A stretch of DNA of 64,000 nt from Bradyrhizobium viridifuturi (GCF_001238275.1 NZ_LGTB01000041.1:1-64000); one strand, 5' to 3'. Shown: positions 39,527-48,991, counted from the stretch's first letter. Numbers and translations: made by a program. Notes: generated by a model not told the origin, from the sequence alone.

Positions 39527-39625
39527 AGAATAGTCCTCCAGTGAGCGACTGTTTCAGTTACCCGCCCGCCATCGGGCCGGGCTTAGATGTGTGCAGCCTG
39601 ATGTTTCGGGTCCGAAACACTGGTA
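39527..39625 (-). promoter_or_regulatory. ROSE-like RNA thermometer in the hsp20 leader
   Basis: Just before the ATG, AGTC-G-CTC-ACTG-GAG-GACT (39532-39550) folds so that the ribosome site GGAGG pairs with the UCGCU motif and leaves one unpaired G opposite it. This U-Y-G-C-U with a bulged G is the hallmark of ROSE elements. Further upstream are a G/C stem (GCCCGGCCCGATGGCGGGC) and a perfect TGTTTCGG-AC-CCGAAACA stem (39602-39619), giving the usual multi-hairpin layout. Confidence 0.85.
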
Positions 39626-39745
39626 GCGGCCTGCACTAGGGTGATATGGGAGGGGTCACGTCGCGTTCAAGAGGCGGAAACCGCGTCGCTTTTCTGGCGC
39701 TGGCGTCCTTGATTTCCACCCTGTCTCACCACGTCGGTTTCCCGC

Positions 39746-40693
39746 ATGACGCTCGTCTCGATTCCCGCCAACCCGGTTCCGGACGACGTGGTCAGCGGCA
39801 CTATCAAAACATCAGACGGAGCCGAGCTGCGCTTTGCGCGCTGGGCGCCGCCGCCCGGCCGCAAGGGCACGGTCTGCGTGTTTGGCGGGCGCGGCGAGAT
39901 GATCGAGAAATATTTCGAGACCGTGCGCGACCTGCGCGACCGCGGCTTTGCGGTGGCGATGATCGACTGGCGCGGGCAGGGCCATTCGTCGCGGCGGTTG
40001 CGCGATCCACGCAAGGGCTATGTGCGCAACTTCGCCGACTACGAGACCGACGTCGAAGCCTTCGTCCAGCAGGTGGTGCTGCCGGATTGCCCGCCGCCCT
40101 ATTTCGCGCTGGCGCATTCGATGGGCGGCGCGGTGATGCTGCGCATCGCGCATGCCGGCAAGCGCTGGTTCGACCGCATGGTGCTGTCGGCGCCGATGAT
40201 CGACCTGCCGGGCCGTCGCGTTTCCTTCTTCCCGAGCGCGCTGCTTCGCATCATGCGCCTCACCGGACAGGGCAGCAATTACATCCCGGGCGGCAGCAGC
40301 GAACTGGTCGGCCTCGCGCCCTTCATCGGCAATCCCGTAACCAGCGATCCGGTGCGCCACGCCCGCAACGCGGCGATCCTGGAAGAAGACCCGACGCTCG
40401 GCATCGCCGCACCGACGATCGCATGGGCCGACACTGCGTTCACCGCGATGCGCACCTTCCGCGGCATGTCGTATCCCTCCGAAATCCGCCAGCCGATCCT
40501 GATGCTGGCGGCGAGCAATGATGAGGTGGTGTCGACGGCAGCGATCGAGGAGTTCGCCTATCATCTGCGCGCCGGCTCGCACCTCGTGATCGCGGGCTCC
40601 AAGCACGAGATCCTGCAGGAGCAGGATCGTTACCGCGCGCAGTTCTGGGCGGCGTTCGACGCCTTCGTGCCTGGAACGCCGCTGTTCAAGTGA
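39746..40693 (+). CDS. Alpha/beta hydrolase (lysophospholipase-like)
   Basis: This 315-residue hydrolase has a nucleophile elbow AHSMGGA, an oxyanion region (VFGGRGEMIEKYFETVRDL), a DWRGQGHSSR motif after strand 4, and probable late acid and base in AASNDEVVS and GSKHEIL. These are the marks of the monoglyceride lipase/PldB-type family (COG2267). No signal peptide. Substrate not fixed by sequence. It is convergent with the gene that follows. Confidence 0.87.
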   Translation: MTLVSIPANPVPDDVVSGTIKTSDGAELRFARWAPPPGRKGTVCVFGGRGEMIEKYFETVRDLRDRGFAVAMIDWRGQGHSSRRLRDPRKGYVRNFADYETDVEAFVQQVVLPDCPPPYFALAHSMGGAVMLRIAHAGKRWFDRMVLSAPMIDLPGRRVSFFPSALLRIMRLTGQGSNYIPGGSSELVGLAPFIGNPVTSDPVRHARNAAILEEDPTLGIAAPTIAWADTAFTAMRTFRGMSYPSEIRQPILMLAASNDEVVSTAAIEEFAYHLRAGSHLVIAGSKHEILQEQDRYRAQFWAAFDAFVPGTPLFK

Positions 40694-40720
40694 GCGGTCA
40701 ATCGGTGTGGAGCTCGCGGC

Positions 40721-41383
40721 TCAGCCGTTGAGCAGCGCGACGATGCGGTCCGGAAAGCGTTTCTCGACGAACAGGGTCCTGACCTCGGCGACGCTGAGAT
40801 AGCGGTCCTTGCCTTCGCCCTTGCCCATGATGTCGAGCAGCACCGGCCATTCGCCGAGCATCAGCAGCGGATAGTAGCAGTGCAGGATGGCGTAGGATGG
40901 CGGATGCTCGTCCTTGGCGCGCTGGAAGTTCGCGGCCATGAAGGTCTTGATCTCGGCGGCCGACAGCCCGCGTTCGACGCTGCCGTCAGGGGCCTTGTAG
41001 TCCGATCCGAAGGTGGCGAGCCGCGCGATCTCGTCCTCATGCACGACGGCATGCTGATCGAGGATGCGGGAGCCGGCGCCGTGCTTGTCGAGCGGGCCGT
41101 TGCGCAATTGGTCGAGGATCGCGCCCTGCAACAGGCTGCGCACCTGGCTGAACGGTCCGACGCCGTTGGCCATCTGCGCGACCATGAATATCTTGGCGCC
41201 GGCGCTGAGCGCCGGAAGGCCGGTCTTGCCGGTGGCGCGGTCGATGGTCTCGGTCAGCTCTCGCAGTGGCACGATGTGGCCGCCGACATAATTGCCGGCG
41301 ACCAGCGCGCGCAGGAACGGGCAGGGATTGTCAGGAGAGATCTGCGGGGCAGGCGCCGCGCTTGCAGCCGTATCGGACATCAA
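40721..41383 (-). CDS. Hypothetical protein with N-terminal PCP motif
   Basis: A 220-residue, signal-less protein. It starts with a disordered Ala/Pro stretch and then NPCPFLRALVAGNYVGGHIVPL. A helical body follows with ILDQHAVVHEDEIARLATF (about 107-125), and the end carries an EF-hand-like GKGEGKDRYLSVAEVRTLF. The PCP-x-L-x-A-L-x-x-x-G-x-x-x-x-x-I start and the later His/Glu cluster recall heme-thiolate peroxidases (chloroperoxidase/UPO), whose proximal Cys lies in PCP. That link is weak and unproven. I do not otherwise recognise it. Confidence 0.65.
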   Translation of the reverse strand: MMSDTAASAAPAPQISPDNPCPFLRALVAGNYVGGHIVPLRELTETIDRATGKTGLPALSAGAKIFMVAQMANGVGPFSQVRSLLQGAILDQLRNGPLDKHGAGSRILDQHAVVHEDEIARLATFGSDYKAPDGSVERGLSAAEIKTFMAANFQRAKDEHPPSYAILHCYYPLLMLGEWPVLLDIMGKGEGKDRYLSVAEVRTLFVEKRFPDRIVALLNG

Positions 41384-41440
41384 ACCACATCCTGAAAAGC
41401 ATCAGCCTAAAAAGCATCCATTACCGGTGGATGAATTCGC

Positions 41441-43239
41441 TCAGGAATCGACGGCGAACTTCGATGCGGATGCAACCAGAGCGATTTTGCCGAACGGGAG
41501 GCCGGCTTTCAAGAGGCCGTCGCGATAATGCGCGATGTCGGCCGGATTCTTCCAGTGGAAATTGCGCAAGTGACGTTCGACCGTCAGCTTGGGATGGTTG
41601 GCGAGCAGCGCCTCGGCCGCCTGCGCGGCCTCCTCAGTGCGGCCGAGCTGGGCGAGCGCCGCGGCGCGCACCGCAAGGCCCTGCAGATGGTTCGGGTTGA
41701 GGTAGAGCGTTTCGCGCGACCACGACAGCGATGCGTCATACTGTCCGAGCAGGTAATGGCTGAACGCGTTCAAGGCGCCCCATTGATAGCGCGGGTCGCT
41801 GTTGCCGCGCTGGACCGCCGTCGAGAACAGTTCGACCGCCTGGCGATGGTCGCCGATCACCATGTGGCAGATACCGAGCACGCCGCGCGCGCCCATGTCG
41901 TAGGGGTTGAGCTCGATCGCCCGCTTGATCGCGTCCATCGCCGCTTCGTAGTGACCCTGCATCGCATGCAGATAGGCCAGCAGCGAAAATGCGAATGAGG
42001 AGCGCGGGTCGAGCCGGACGCTGCTCTCGGCCAGGCTGACCGACGACGCCCACATTTCGCGCGTGCTCGGAATCCAGCCGAACTGGATGCTCTGGATCTG
42101 GATCAGCGCGAGATAAGCGCGCGCGATCGACAGCGCGGGATCGAGCTCGATCGCCTCCTTGAACAGCGCGATCGCGGTCTCGCAGTCGGACTGGGTCTGC
42201 TGATAGTAGTGCGACAGGCCCTTCAGGAAGCGATCCCACGCGGTCAGCTCGGAATTCGGCGAGCGTGCCGGCGCCGATGCCTCGGCGCGGTAGATCTCCT
42301 GCGCGACCGCGGCGGAGAGATTGGCGGTGATCTCGTCCTGCATCGCGAACAGGTCGCCCATGTCGCGGTCGTAGCGGCCGGTCCACAGTTGCTCGCCCTT
42401 CTCGGGTGCGATCAGCTCGGCGGTGACGCGGATCTTGTTGCCGGCGCGCCGCACCGAACCCTGGATCAGATAGGTGGCGTCAATCTCGCGCGCGATCAGG
42501 CGGGTCGAGACGTTCTTGCCCTTGTAGGCGAAGGTCGAGTTGCGGCTCAGCACGCGATAGAAGGATTGCAGCGACAGCGCGTGGATCAGGTCCTCGGTCA
42601 GGCCGTCCGAAAAATATTCGTCGGCACTGCCGCTCAGATTGTCGAACGGCAGCACGCCGACGATCGCGGTGCGGTATTGCCCCGGCAGATGCGGCCCATC
42701 CTCCGGAGCCTGCTCCTGCGCGTCGGTCCCGGCCGGCGCCCAGGTCCAGACATTGACCGGTTCGGCGATGTTCTTGAAGCGATGCGGGCCGGCATCGACC
42801 AGGCTGACGGCAAGCCGCCGTCCCGCCTCGGTGCGGCCTTGTCCGACACTGCGATGCCGCCGGGCGTAGCGACCGTCTCGAGACGGACCGCGATGTTGAC
42901 GTCGTCGCCGAACACCTCGTCCTCGTCGGCCATGACGTCGCCCATATGGACGCCCATCCGGAAATGCATGGCACGGTCGGCCGGCAGATGTTCGTTGCGC
43001 TCGGCCATCAGGGTCTGCATCGCGACGGCGGCCTCGATCGCGCCGATGATGCTCGGGAATTCCAGCAGGAAGCCATCGCCGGTGTTTTTGACGATTCGGC
43101 CGCCATGGTTGAGGATAATCGGGTAGATCGCACTGCGGTGTGCCTTGAACGAGGCATGCGTCCCCGCCTCGTCGACACCCATCATGCGGGAATAGCCGGC
43201 GATGTCAGCGCAAAGAATGGCAGCGAGCCGTCTTTCCAT
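41441..43239 (-). CDS. Class III nucleotide cyclase with TolB-like and TPR domains, one apparent frameshift
   Basis: The N-terminal CHD cyclase domain (RRLAAILCADIAGYSRMMG with metal-binding Asp; GRIVKNTGDGFLLEF; RMGVHMGDVM) is followed after a frame break by LVDAGPHRFKNIAEPVNVW, a TolB-like segment (LPFDNLSGSADEYFSDGLTED) and about six TPRs. One base added near 42836 (DK-V/A-RTEAGRRLAVSLVDAG) makes one 599-residue protein. AGGAGA precedes the ATG. It makes cAMP (or cGMP) in the cytosol. This architecture is abundant in Bradyrhizobium; the TPRs probably bind a regulator. Confidence 0.87.
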
Positions 43240-43476
43240 GTCTCCTGTGCCCTGGAATGGCCACTTAGCGAGGTGACCGAATCCGATACTTACAAGACAG
43301 GCCGGGTCCGGCGGAAGCTCGGTTTGTGGGCACCTATAATGCATAGTAGCAGGAATTGGCATGCGACCAACGGATCGTACAGTCCGTTTCTCTACTGAAT
43401 TCGTGTGTCGCTGGGATGGCGCAGCTTGGCTGACCGTCCTTTCCGGTTCGTTACTTACATGGGTTAATCTCGCCGC

Positions 43477-44110
43477 ATGCTGGGAATTCACGAACTTTGG
43501 CTGTTTGTCCTGTCCGGGCTGCTGCTCAACGTCACGCCGGGGCCGGATACCGCTTATATCATTGGGCGCACAATTCAGCTCGGGTGGCGCGGCGGCGCCG
43601 CTGCGGCAATCGGTATCAGCAGCGGCTGCCTGGTCCATGTGCTGGGCGCGGCGATCGGGCTGTCGGCGCTGCTGATGGCGTCGTCGACGGCGTTCCTGGC
43701 CGTCAAGCTGATCGGCGCCGCCTATCTGGTGCTCACCGGCCTGCAGATGCTGTTGTCGCGCGCCAAGCCGATCGCCGAGATCGCGGGGCAGGCCGGCGAG
43801 ACCTCGATCTCGCGCGTGTTCTGGCAAGCGCCCTGACCAACATCCTCAACCCGAAGGTGGCGCTGTTCTTCCTCGCCTTCCTGCCGCAATTCGTAGCGGC
43901 GGACTCGGCCCACAAGACGCTCGCCTTCCTGGTGCTCGGGCTGATCTTCATCACCGGCGGCACGCTGTGGTGCTTTGGCCTTGCGGCCTTTGCGGCGAAG
44001 GCCGCCGGCCGCATCCGGCAATCGGCGGGCGTGATCGCCTGGATCAACCGCTCGCTCGGCGCGCTCTTCATCTATCTCGCGTCCGCGTCGCCATGCTGGA
44101 GTCGCGCTAG
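43477..44110 (+). CDS. LysE/RhtB-family amino-acid exporter, two apparent frameshifts
   Basis: Helix 1 reads LFVLSGLLLNVTPGPDTAYII, with the family's TPGPD motif, and helices 2-3 follow in the first frame. The second frame continues ALTNILNPKVALFFLAFLPQFV, the other conserved block. One base added near 43828 (FWQGALTNILNP) and one near 44079 (FIYLGVRVAMLESR-stop) give a normal 211-residue protein. It would export amino acids or similar metabolites. It is the only gene here besides the GTPase with two breaks. Confidence 0.87.
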
Positions 44111-44113
44111 CGT

Positions 44114-44186
44114 CGCCAGAGCGTTTTCGAGCGAAGTGGCTTACCGGTTCGCGTGAAGAAAACGTGTCGAACAAGAATCTAGCCGT
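44114..44186. repeat. Dispersed AGAGCGTTTTCGAGCGAAGTGG-type Rhizobiales repeat
   Basis: The stretch begins AGAGCGTTTTCGAGCGAAG and goes on TTACCGGTTCGCGTGAAGAAAACG, ending AACAAGAATCTAG. The word order is that of a repeat I know as common in Bradyrhizobium intergenic DNA. It lies between convergent LysE and TauE genes and its end overlaps the TauE stop by a few bases. Confidence 0.6.
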
Positions 44187-44931
44187 GGATCTTGAGCAGC
44201 GCGCTGCCGGCGAGATAGATGCCGAGCAGGATCATCGAGATCAGGAACCAGCGGCGGAACACATCCGGCTGCATCCGTGTGCGGACCGCCTGGCCGACGA
44301 ACATGCCGATGAACGACGCCACCATCGCCACCGCACCGGGCAGCGCGGTCGCCACGGTCAGCAGGCCCGAGGCCGTCAGGTTGAAGGCGAGCGCCAGGGT
44401 CGCGGTGGTGAAGAAGACACCGAGCGCCTGCACCAGCTCGTCCTTGTCCATGCCGATCGCCTGCATGAACGGCATCGAAGGGATGACCTGGACGCCGGTT
44501 GCGGCCGAGATCAGCCCGGTGATGACGCCGACGATGCCGCCGACCCATTTCTCATGGCGCCGCGCGACCTTGAAGTTGAAACGGCTCAAGCCGACGATCG
44601 CGTAGATCACCAGCAGGACACCAAGCACGACGGTGCCGTACGCTGCGTACGGCCCGGTCAACAGTCCGGCATTGATCCAGATTCCGGCCACAGTGCCGAG
44701 CATCAGCGGCCATAACCGCTTGAGGATATCGCGCAGATAGGGGCCGACGAAGGTCTGCCAGATATTGGTGACGATCGCCGGCACGATCACGATCGCGATC
44801 GCCTGGCCCGGCGCCATCGTGGTTGCCAACAGCCCCATCGCGACCGTCGGCAGGCCGAGGCCGAGCGTGCCCTTGACGAAGCCGGCGAGCAGGAAGGCGA
44901 AAGCGATGAAGATCAGGAGATGGTCGACCAT
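44179..44931 (-). CDS. TauE/SafE-family membrane permease
   Basis: A 250-residue protein of about eight helices. Family marks are the start AFAFLLAGFVKGTLGLGLPTV (G-x-x-G-x-G), the mid-protein repeat VGGIVGVITGLISAATGVQVIPSM and the late FNLTASGLLTVATALPGA. TauE/SafE proteins move sulfonates, sulfite, acetate-like anions or other organosulfur compounds. ATG at 44929-44931; an in-frame start 11 codons earlier is weaker. Divergent from a LysR gene that probably controls it. Confidence 0.85.
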   Translation of the reverse strand: MVDHLLIFIAFAFLLAGFVKGTLGLGLPTVAMGLLATTMAPGQAIAIVIVPAIVTNIWQTFVGPYLRDILKRLWPLMLGTVAGIWINAGLLTGPYAAYGTVVLGVLLVIYAIVGLSRFNFKVARRHEKWVGGIVGVITGLISAATGVQVIPSMPFMQAIGMDKDELVQALGVFFTTATLALAFNLTASGLLTVATALPGAVAMVASFIGMFVGQAVRTRMQPDVFRRWFLISMILLGIYLAGSALLKIHG

Positions 44932-45022
44932 GGCGGGACATTGACCGATAGACGCGATCGGCACAATCTGGAGGTTACGGAGTTAGCCTTCGGGCAGTCC
45001 GAAGGGCGAGGGCGGGAAAATC

Positions 45023-45916
45023 ATGCGGTTCGACCTGATCGACTTGCAATTGTTCATTGCGGTTGCCGACGCGCGAAGCATCACGCAGGGCGCGGTGCGC
45101 GCAAACCTCGCGCTAGCGTCCGCCAGCGAGCGGATCAAAGGCCTCGAGGAGGCGCTCGGCGTCGCACTGCTCAAGCGCGGCCGCCGTGGCGTCGAGCTGA
45201 CGGCGGCGGGTGAAAGCCTGCTCGGCCATGCCCGCATCGTGATTCACAATGTCGAGGCGCTGCAAAGCGATCTCGCCGCCTATGCCAGCGGGGTGCGCGC
45301 CAACGTGCTGCTGCTCGCCAACACCTCGGGCCTGTCGGAGCATCTGCCGCGCGCGCTCGCGGCCTTCCTGCACGAACATCCCGATATCAGCGTCGATGTC
45401 GAGGAGCGCGAGAGCACCGATATCGCGACCGCGATCGCTAGCGGCGCCGCCGATCTCGGTTTCGCCGCCGAGCACGCGCTGCCCGACAGCGTCGAGCGCT
45501 TCCTGTTCAGCGAGGACCGCCTGATGCTGGTGGCGTCGCGGCGCAGCGATCTCGGCAACCGCCGCCAGATCGATTTTCAGGAGGTGGTCGGGCGCGATTT
45601 CGTCGGCCTCACGGCGACGTCGGCGTTGCAGGTCCATATTTCCCGCCACGCGGCAAAGCTCGGTGCGCGGCTGCGCTTCCGCGCCCGCCTGCGCGGCTTC
45701 GACGCCATCTGCCAGATGGTTGCAGCCGATGTCGGCATTGCCGTTGTCCCGGAAACCGCGGCCCGGCGCTGCGCCGCGGCGATGCCGATCACGACGATAA
45801 GGATCCGCGACGGCTGGGCCAACCGCCGGCTCACGATCTGCGCCCGCAGCTTCAAGGCGCTGCCGCGCGCCGCCAAGCAGCTCGTGGAATATTTGCGGGC
45901 CGAAGCGCAACGCTGA
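45023..45916 (+). CDS. LysR-family transcriptional regulator
   Basis: A 297-residue LysR protein with the HTH in RFDLIDLQLFIAVADARSIT through RIKGLEEALGVALLKRGRRG, then the ligand-binding domain (VRANVLLLANTSGLSEHLPRAL). GGCGGG lies upstream. It is divergent from the TauE gene by 91 bp and followed 20 bp later by a GST gene. It plausibly regulates either or both. Confidence 0.88.
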   Translation: MRFDLIDLQLFIAVADARSITQGAVRANLALASASERIKGLEEALGVALLKRGRRGVELTAAGESLLGHARIVIHNVEALQSDLAAYASGVRANVLLLANTSGLSEHLPRALAAFLHEHPDISVDVEERESTDIATAIASGAADLGFAAEHALPDSVERFLFSEDRLMLVASRRSDLGNRRQIDFQEVVGRDFVGLTATSALQVHISRHAAKLGARLRFRARLRGFDAICQMVAADVGIAVVPETAARRCAAAMPITTIRIRDGWANRRLTICARSFKALPRAAKQLVEYLRAEAQR

Positions 45917-45935
45917 CGGAAGCAAGGAAAGCACC

Positions 45936-46583
45936 ATGCTCAAGGTCTGGGGACGGCGCAGCTCGTTCAACGTGCAGAAGGTGATGTGGCTGATCGGCGA
46001 GCTCGATCTGGCGCATGAGCACATCGATGCCGGCGGTGCCTTCGGCGGGCTCGATGCGCCGGCCTTCCTGGCGATGAACCCGCATGGCCGCGTGCCTGTC
46101 ATCAGGGATGACGAGGCAACCGTCTGGGAATCCCACGCCATCCTGCGCTACCTCGCCGCGCGCCATGGCAACGGCCGCTTCTGGTCCGACGATCCCGTCG
46201 TCCGGGCGCGGGTCGACGGTTGGATGGACTGGTCGCAGACCGCCCTGCAGCCGGATTTTCTCGACGGCGTGTTCTGGGGTTTCTTCCGCACGCCTGAAGC
46301 GCAGCGTAATTGGCCGGCGATTAAGACGGCGCTCGCCCGCTGCGAGCAGCATTTCGCCAAGCTGGAGCGCCTCCTTGAAGGCAATCCGTTCCTGCTCGGC
46401 GAGAACCTGTCGCTCGCCGACATCACCGTCGGAACCTCGCTCTATCGCTATTTCGAGCTCGAGATCACGCGCCCGCCGCTGCCGGCGGTCGAGCGCTGGT
46501 ATCGGACGCTGCAACAGCGCCCGCCGTTTCGTAAGCACGTCATGATTCCGTTCGAGGAGATGCGCGGCCGGCTCGACTATTAG
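45936..46583 (+). CDS. Glutathione S-transferase family protein
   Basis: A 215-residue GST. The thioredoxin-like N-terminal domain (KVWGRRSSFNVQKVMWLIGELDL) has the catalytic Ser of the theta/beta-like RRSSFNVQKV motif, MNPHGRVPVIRDDE carries the cis-Pro, and ESHAILRYLA the gamma-Glu site. The C-terminal helical domain has NPFLLGENLSLADITVG. Strong AGGAAAG site. Forms a probable unit with the LysR gene. Confidence 0.9.
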   Translation: MLKVWGRRSSFNVQKVMWLIGELDLAHEHIDAGGAFGGLDAPAFLAMNPHGRVPVIRDDEATVWESHAILRYLAARHGNGRFWSDDPVVRARVDGWMDWSQTALQPDFLDGVFWGFFRTPEAQRNWPAIKTALARCEQHFAKLERLLEGNPFLLGENLSLADITVGTSLYRYFELEITRPPLPAVERWYRTLQQRPPFRKHVMIPFEEMRGRLDY

Positions 46584-46585
46584 CC

Positions 46586-47554
46586 CTACTTCGTCGTCAC
46601 CACGCCTGCATCCGCGATCACCTTCGCCCATCGCTTGATGTCGTTGGCGATGAAGTCGCGGAAATGCTCCGGCGTGTCGCCGGCCAATGTCAGGCCTTGC
46701 TCGGCGAGCTTTGCCTTGACCGCCGGATCAGCCATCGCATCTGTGGCGAGCTTGTTCAGACTTGCGACGATCGCCGGCGGCGTTCCGGCGGGTGCGACCA
46801 TGCCGTACCAGTTCTCGATGATCAGGTCGGGCATGCCGGCTTCCGTCGTGGTCGGCACGTCAGGCGCGGTCGGGGCGCGCTCGCGGCCGCCGAGCGCGAT
46901 CGGCCGCAGCGTGCCCGCCTTGATCTGCGGCAGGATCACGGGGAGGTCGAGGAAGGTCATCTGCACCTGCTGGCCCAGCAGATCGTTCACCGCCGGGGCG
47001 GCGCCGCGATACGGCACGTGCACGATGTCGATCTTCGCGGTCAGCTTGAACAATTCGCAGGCCAGATGCGGCAGGCTGCCGGGGCCGGAGGAGGCGAAGT
47101 TGAGCTTGCCCGGCTGCGCCCTGGCGAGCGCGACCAGTTCGCTCATGTTGTTCGCCGGCACGTTGGTGGCGACCACCAGCATCTCCGGCACGGTCGCGAC
47201 CAGCGTCACCGGCGCGAGATCCTTCAGCGTGTCGTAGGCGACCTTCTCCATGCTCGGGCTGATCGTCAGCGCGCCGGCGCTCGCGATCGCAACCGTGTAG
47301 CCGTCGGGCGCGGCCTTCGCGACCGCGTCGGTGCCGAGCACGCCGCCCTGGCCGGCGCGGTTGTCGACGATGATCGGCTGCTTCACCTGTTCCGACATCT
47401 TCTGCCCGATCACGCGCGCGATGATGTCGTTCGGCCCGCCCGGCGGGAACGGCACGATCAGCCGGATCGGCTTGGTCGGGAACTCCTGGGCCGAAGCCGC
47501 AACGGGCGCGAGAAGCAGGAACAATGCCGCCAGCAGCCTGCCGCAAATCGTCAT
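46586..47554 (-). CDS. Bug-family (TctC) periplasmic solute-binding protein
   Basis: This 322-residue protein has a signal peptide (GRLLAALFLLLAPVAASAQ) and the typical mature start EFPTKPIRLIVPFPPGGPNDIIAR, then VDNRAGQGGVLGTDAVAKA and GVPEMLVVATN-like segments. Bug proteins are extracytoplasmic receptors, mostly for carboxylates, and are usually orphans as here: no TctA/TctB genes are close. The ATG 17 codons into the longer frame fits the signal peptide. Confidence 0.9.
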   Translation of the reverse strand: MTICGRLLAALFLLLAPVAASAQEFPTKPIRLIVPFPPGGPNDIIARVIGQKMSEQVKQPIIVDNRAGQGGVLGTDAVAKAAPDGYTVAIASAGALTISPSMEKVAYDTLKDLAPVTLVATVPEMLVVATNVPANNMSELVALARAQPGKLNFASSGPGSLPHLACELFKLTAKIDIVHVPYRGAAPAVNDLLGQQVQMTFLDLPVILPQIKAGTLRPIALGGRERAPTAPDVPTTTEAGMPDLIIENWYGMVAPAGTPPAIVASLNKLATDAMADPAVKAKLAEQGLTLAGDTPEHFRDFIANDIKRWAKVIADAGVVTTK

Positions 47555-47641
47555 GTGCGCCGATCCCTGACTTTTCTCGTTGCGGTCAGGATGGGCGTAG
47601 ATCAATCGCCGGGCAACTCAAGAAATCAGGCGAAGAGAGGC

Positions 47642-48421
47642 TCAGGCGTTGAGCAGCTTCATCGCGGCTTCATGCACGCGCGGATCGCCGGCTGCGATGA
47701 TGCGGCCGCCGCCTTGCGCCGGTTTGCCGTCCCAGGTGGTGACGACGCCGCCGGCGCCGGTGACGATCGGGATCAGACCGGCAATGTCGTAGGACTTCAG
47801 CTCGGTCTCGATCACGAGGTCGAGGTGGCCGGCCGCGAGCATGCAATAGGAGTAGCAGTCGCCGCCGTAGCGCGACAGGCGCGCCGCTTGCTCGACCCGG
47901 CCGAACCGGGCGCGGTCATCCGGATTCATCAGGAGCGGGCTGGTGGTGAAGGTGGTCGCCTCTTTCAGCGAGGCGCAGCGCCGCACCGAGAGCCGCCGCT
48001 CGCCCGACGGCCCGGAATAAGTCGCCGAGCCGTTGTCGCCGGAGAAGCGCTCGCCGATATAGGGCTGGTGCATCATGCCGAATACCGGCGTACCTTTGTG
48101 CAGCAGCGCGATCAGCGTGCCCCAGATCGGAAAGCCGGCGATGAAAGACTTGGTGCCGTCGATCGGGTCGAGCACCCAGACATAGTCGGCGTCCTCGCGC
48201 TCATTGCCGAACTCCTCGCCGACGATGCCATGCTGGGGGAAGTTCGCCTTGATCAGCCGCCGCATCACCGCCTCGGCGGCCCGGTCGGCTTCGGTGACCG
48301 GATCGAAATCGTTCGAGCTCTTGTTGTCGACCGAGAGCGAGGTGCGGAAGAAGGGCAGGATGGTTTCGCCGGATGCGGTCGCGAGGCGGCCGATGAAGGC
48401 GGTAAAGTCGATGACCGTCAC
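47642..48421 (-). CDS. hisN: Histidinol-phosphatase (inositol monophosphatase family)
   Basis: A 259-residue IMPase-fold enzyme starting at GTG with GGGGAC upstream. Metal sites: PVTEADRAAE, GIVGEEFG, WVLDPIDGTKSFIAG and the late YGGDCYSYCMLAAGHLDLVIE / KSYDIAGLIPIV. Overall it matches the HisN group (dephosphorylation of L-histidinol phosphate) better than SuhB, though activity on inositol phosphates cannot be excluded. An mmgR/suhB-type RNA gene lies on its upstream side. Confidence 0.87.
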   Translation of the reverse strand: MTVIDFTAFIGRLATASGETILPFFRTSLSVDNKSSNDFDPVTEADRAAEAVMRRLIKANFPQHGIVGEEFGNEREDADYVWVLDPIDGTKSFIAGFPIWGTLIALLHKGTPVFGMMHQPYIGERFSGDNGSATYSGPSGERRLSVRRCASLKEATTFTTSPLLMNPDDRARFGRVEQAARLSRYGGDCYSYCMLAAGHLDLVIETELKSYDIAGLIPIVTGAGGVVTTWDGKPAQGGGRIIAAGDPRVHEAAMKLLNA

Positions 48422-48790
48422 GGCTTGTCCCCGAAATGCGCAACCGACGTGGAAGAGGTCGGATGCGCTCTTGCCTAGCTCAATCCAATGCGGCGCGCAC
48501 GATTAACGGAGTGTTATCCCAGCCTGATGGCTGATTCCGGACTTTCGATTTGGCTTCGGATTCGAAAGCCTCCCTGGCTCCGGACCGGATCACGAACTCG
48601 CGAGTTCTGGTATACAAGCTATGCGCAAACCGCCATCCGATCGGGATTTGTCCTGTAAGCCGCTGATATTGAATAATAAAAATTGCGACTTCGGACCTGT
48701 GACAATTTCGACAGCCTACTAACAAATACGCAGGAAATGTTTCGAAAGTTCTTGCGTTTTGTGCAGCGCGGTCGCATATTGTTGCGGTGC
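48422..48790. other. Gene-free, lower-GC region between hisN and the small RNA
   Basis: About 370 bases, visibly A/T-richer than surroundings (TATTGAATAATAAAAATTGC near 48667-48686). An antisense open frame crosses it and the RNA gene, but its product has no family likeness. It should hold the promoters for hisN (leftward) and the RNA (rightward). GCATATTGT just before 48790 is a possible -10. Confidence 0.4.
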
Positions 48791-48874
48791 GGTAGCGCCT
48801 CGCGCTATCGCTGCCCTCCTTGGGCGTTTCCTCCCTAGACTTGGGCCGCTTGTTCATTCAAGCGGCCCTTTTTT
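48791..48874 (+). ncRNA. mmgR: mmgR/suhB-type (alpha-r8) small RNA
   Basis: The invariant TTTCCTCCCT of this RNA family is at 48827-48836. A perfect stem TAGCGC-CTC-GCGCTA (48793-48807) and GCCC-TCCTT-GGGC (48813-48825) precede it, and a strong terminator GGGCCGCTTG-TTCATT-CAAGCGGCCC-TTTTTT ends it (48843-48874). MmgR of Sinorhizobium limits PHB storage; its Rfam relative suhB is named for the IMPase-family neighbour, as here hisN. The 5' end is estimated. Confidence 0.88.
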
Positions 48875-48991
48875 CTTGGCTCGACGCTTCCTGGCATGAA
48901 TGCGGAATCCAATTTCGAATCCCGTCACGCCGCCAACTGAATTCCAGGTTCACGACTTCGTCGCTCACCGCAGCTCAATTCGAGGACGCCG

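Noticed and set aside
48480..48857. A 125-codon minus-strand frame upstream of hisN
   Set aside because: It is antisense to the mmgR-type RNA, has Arg-rich low-quality sequence and no ribosome site.
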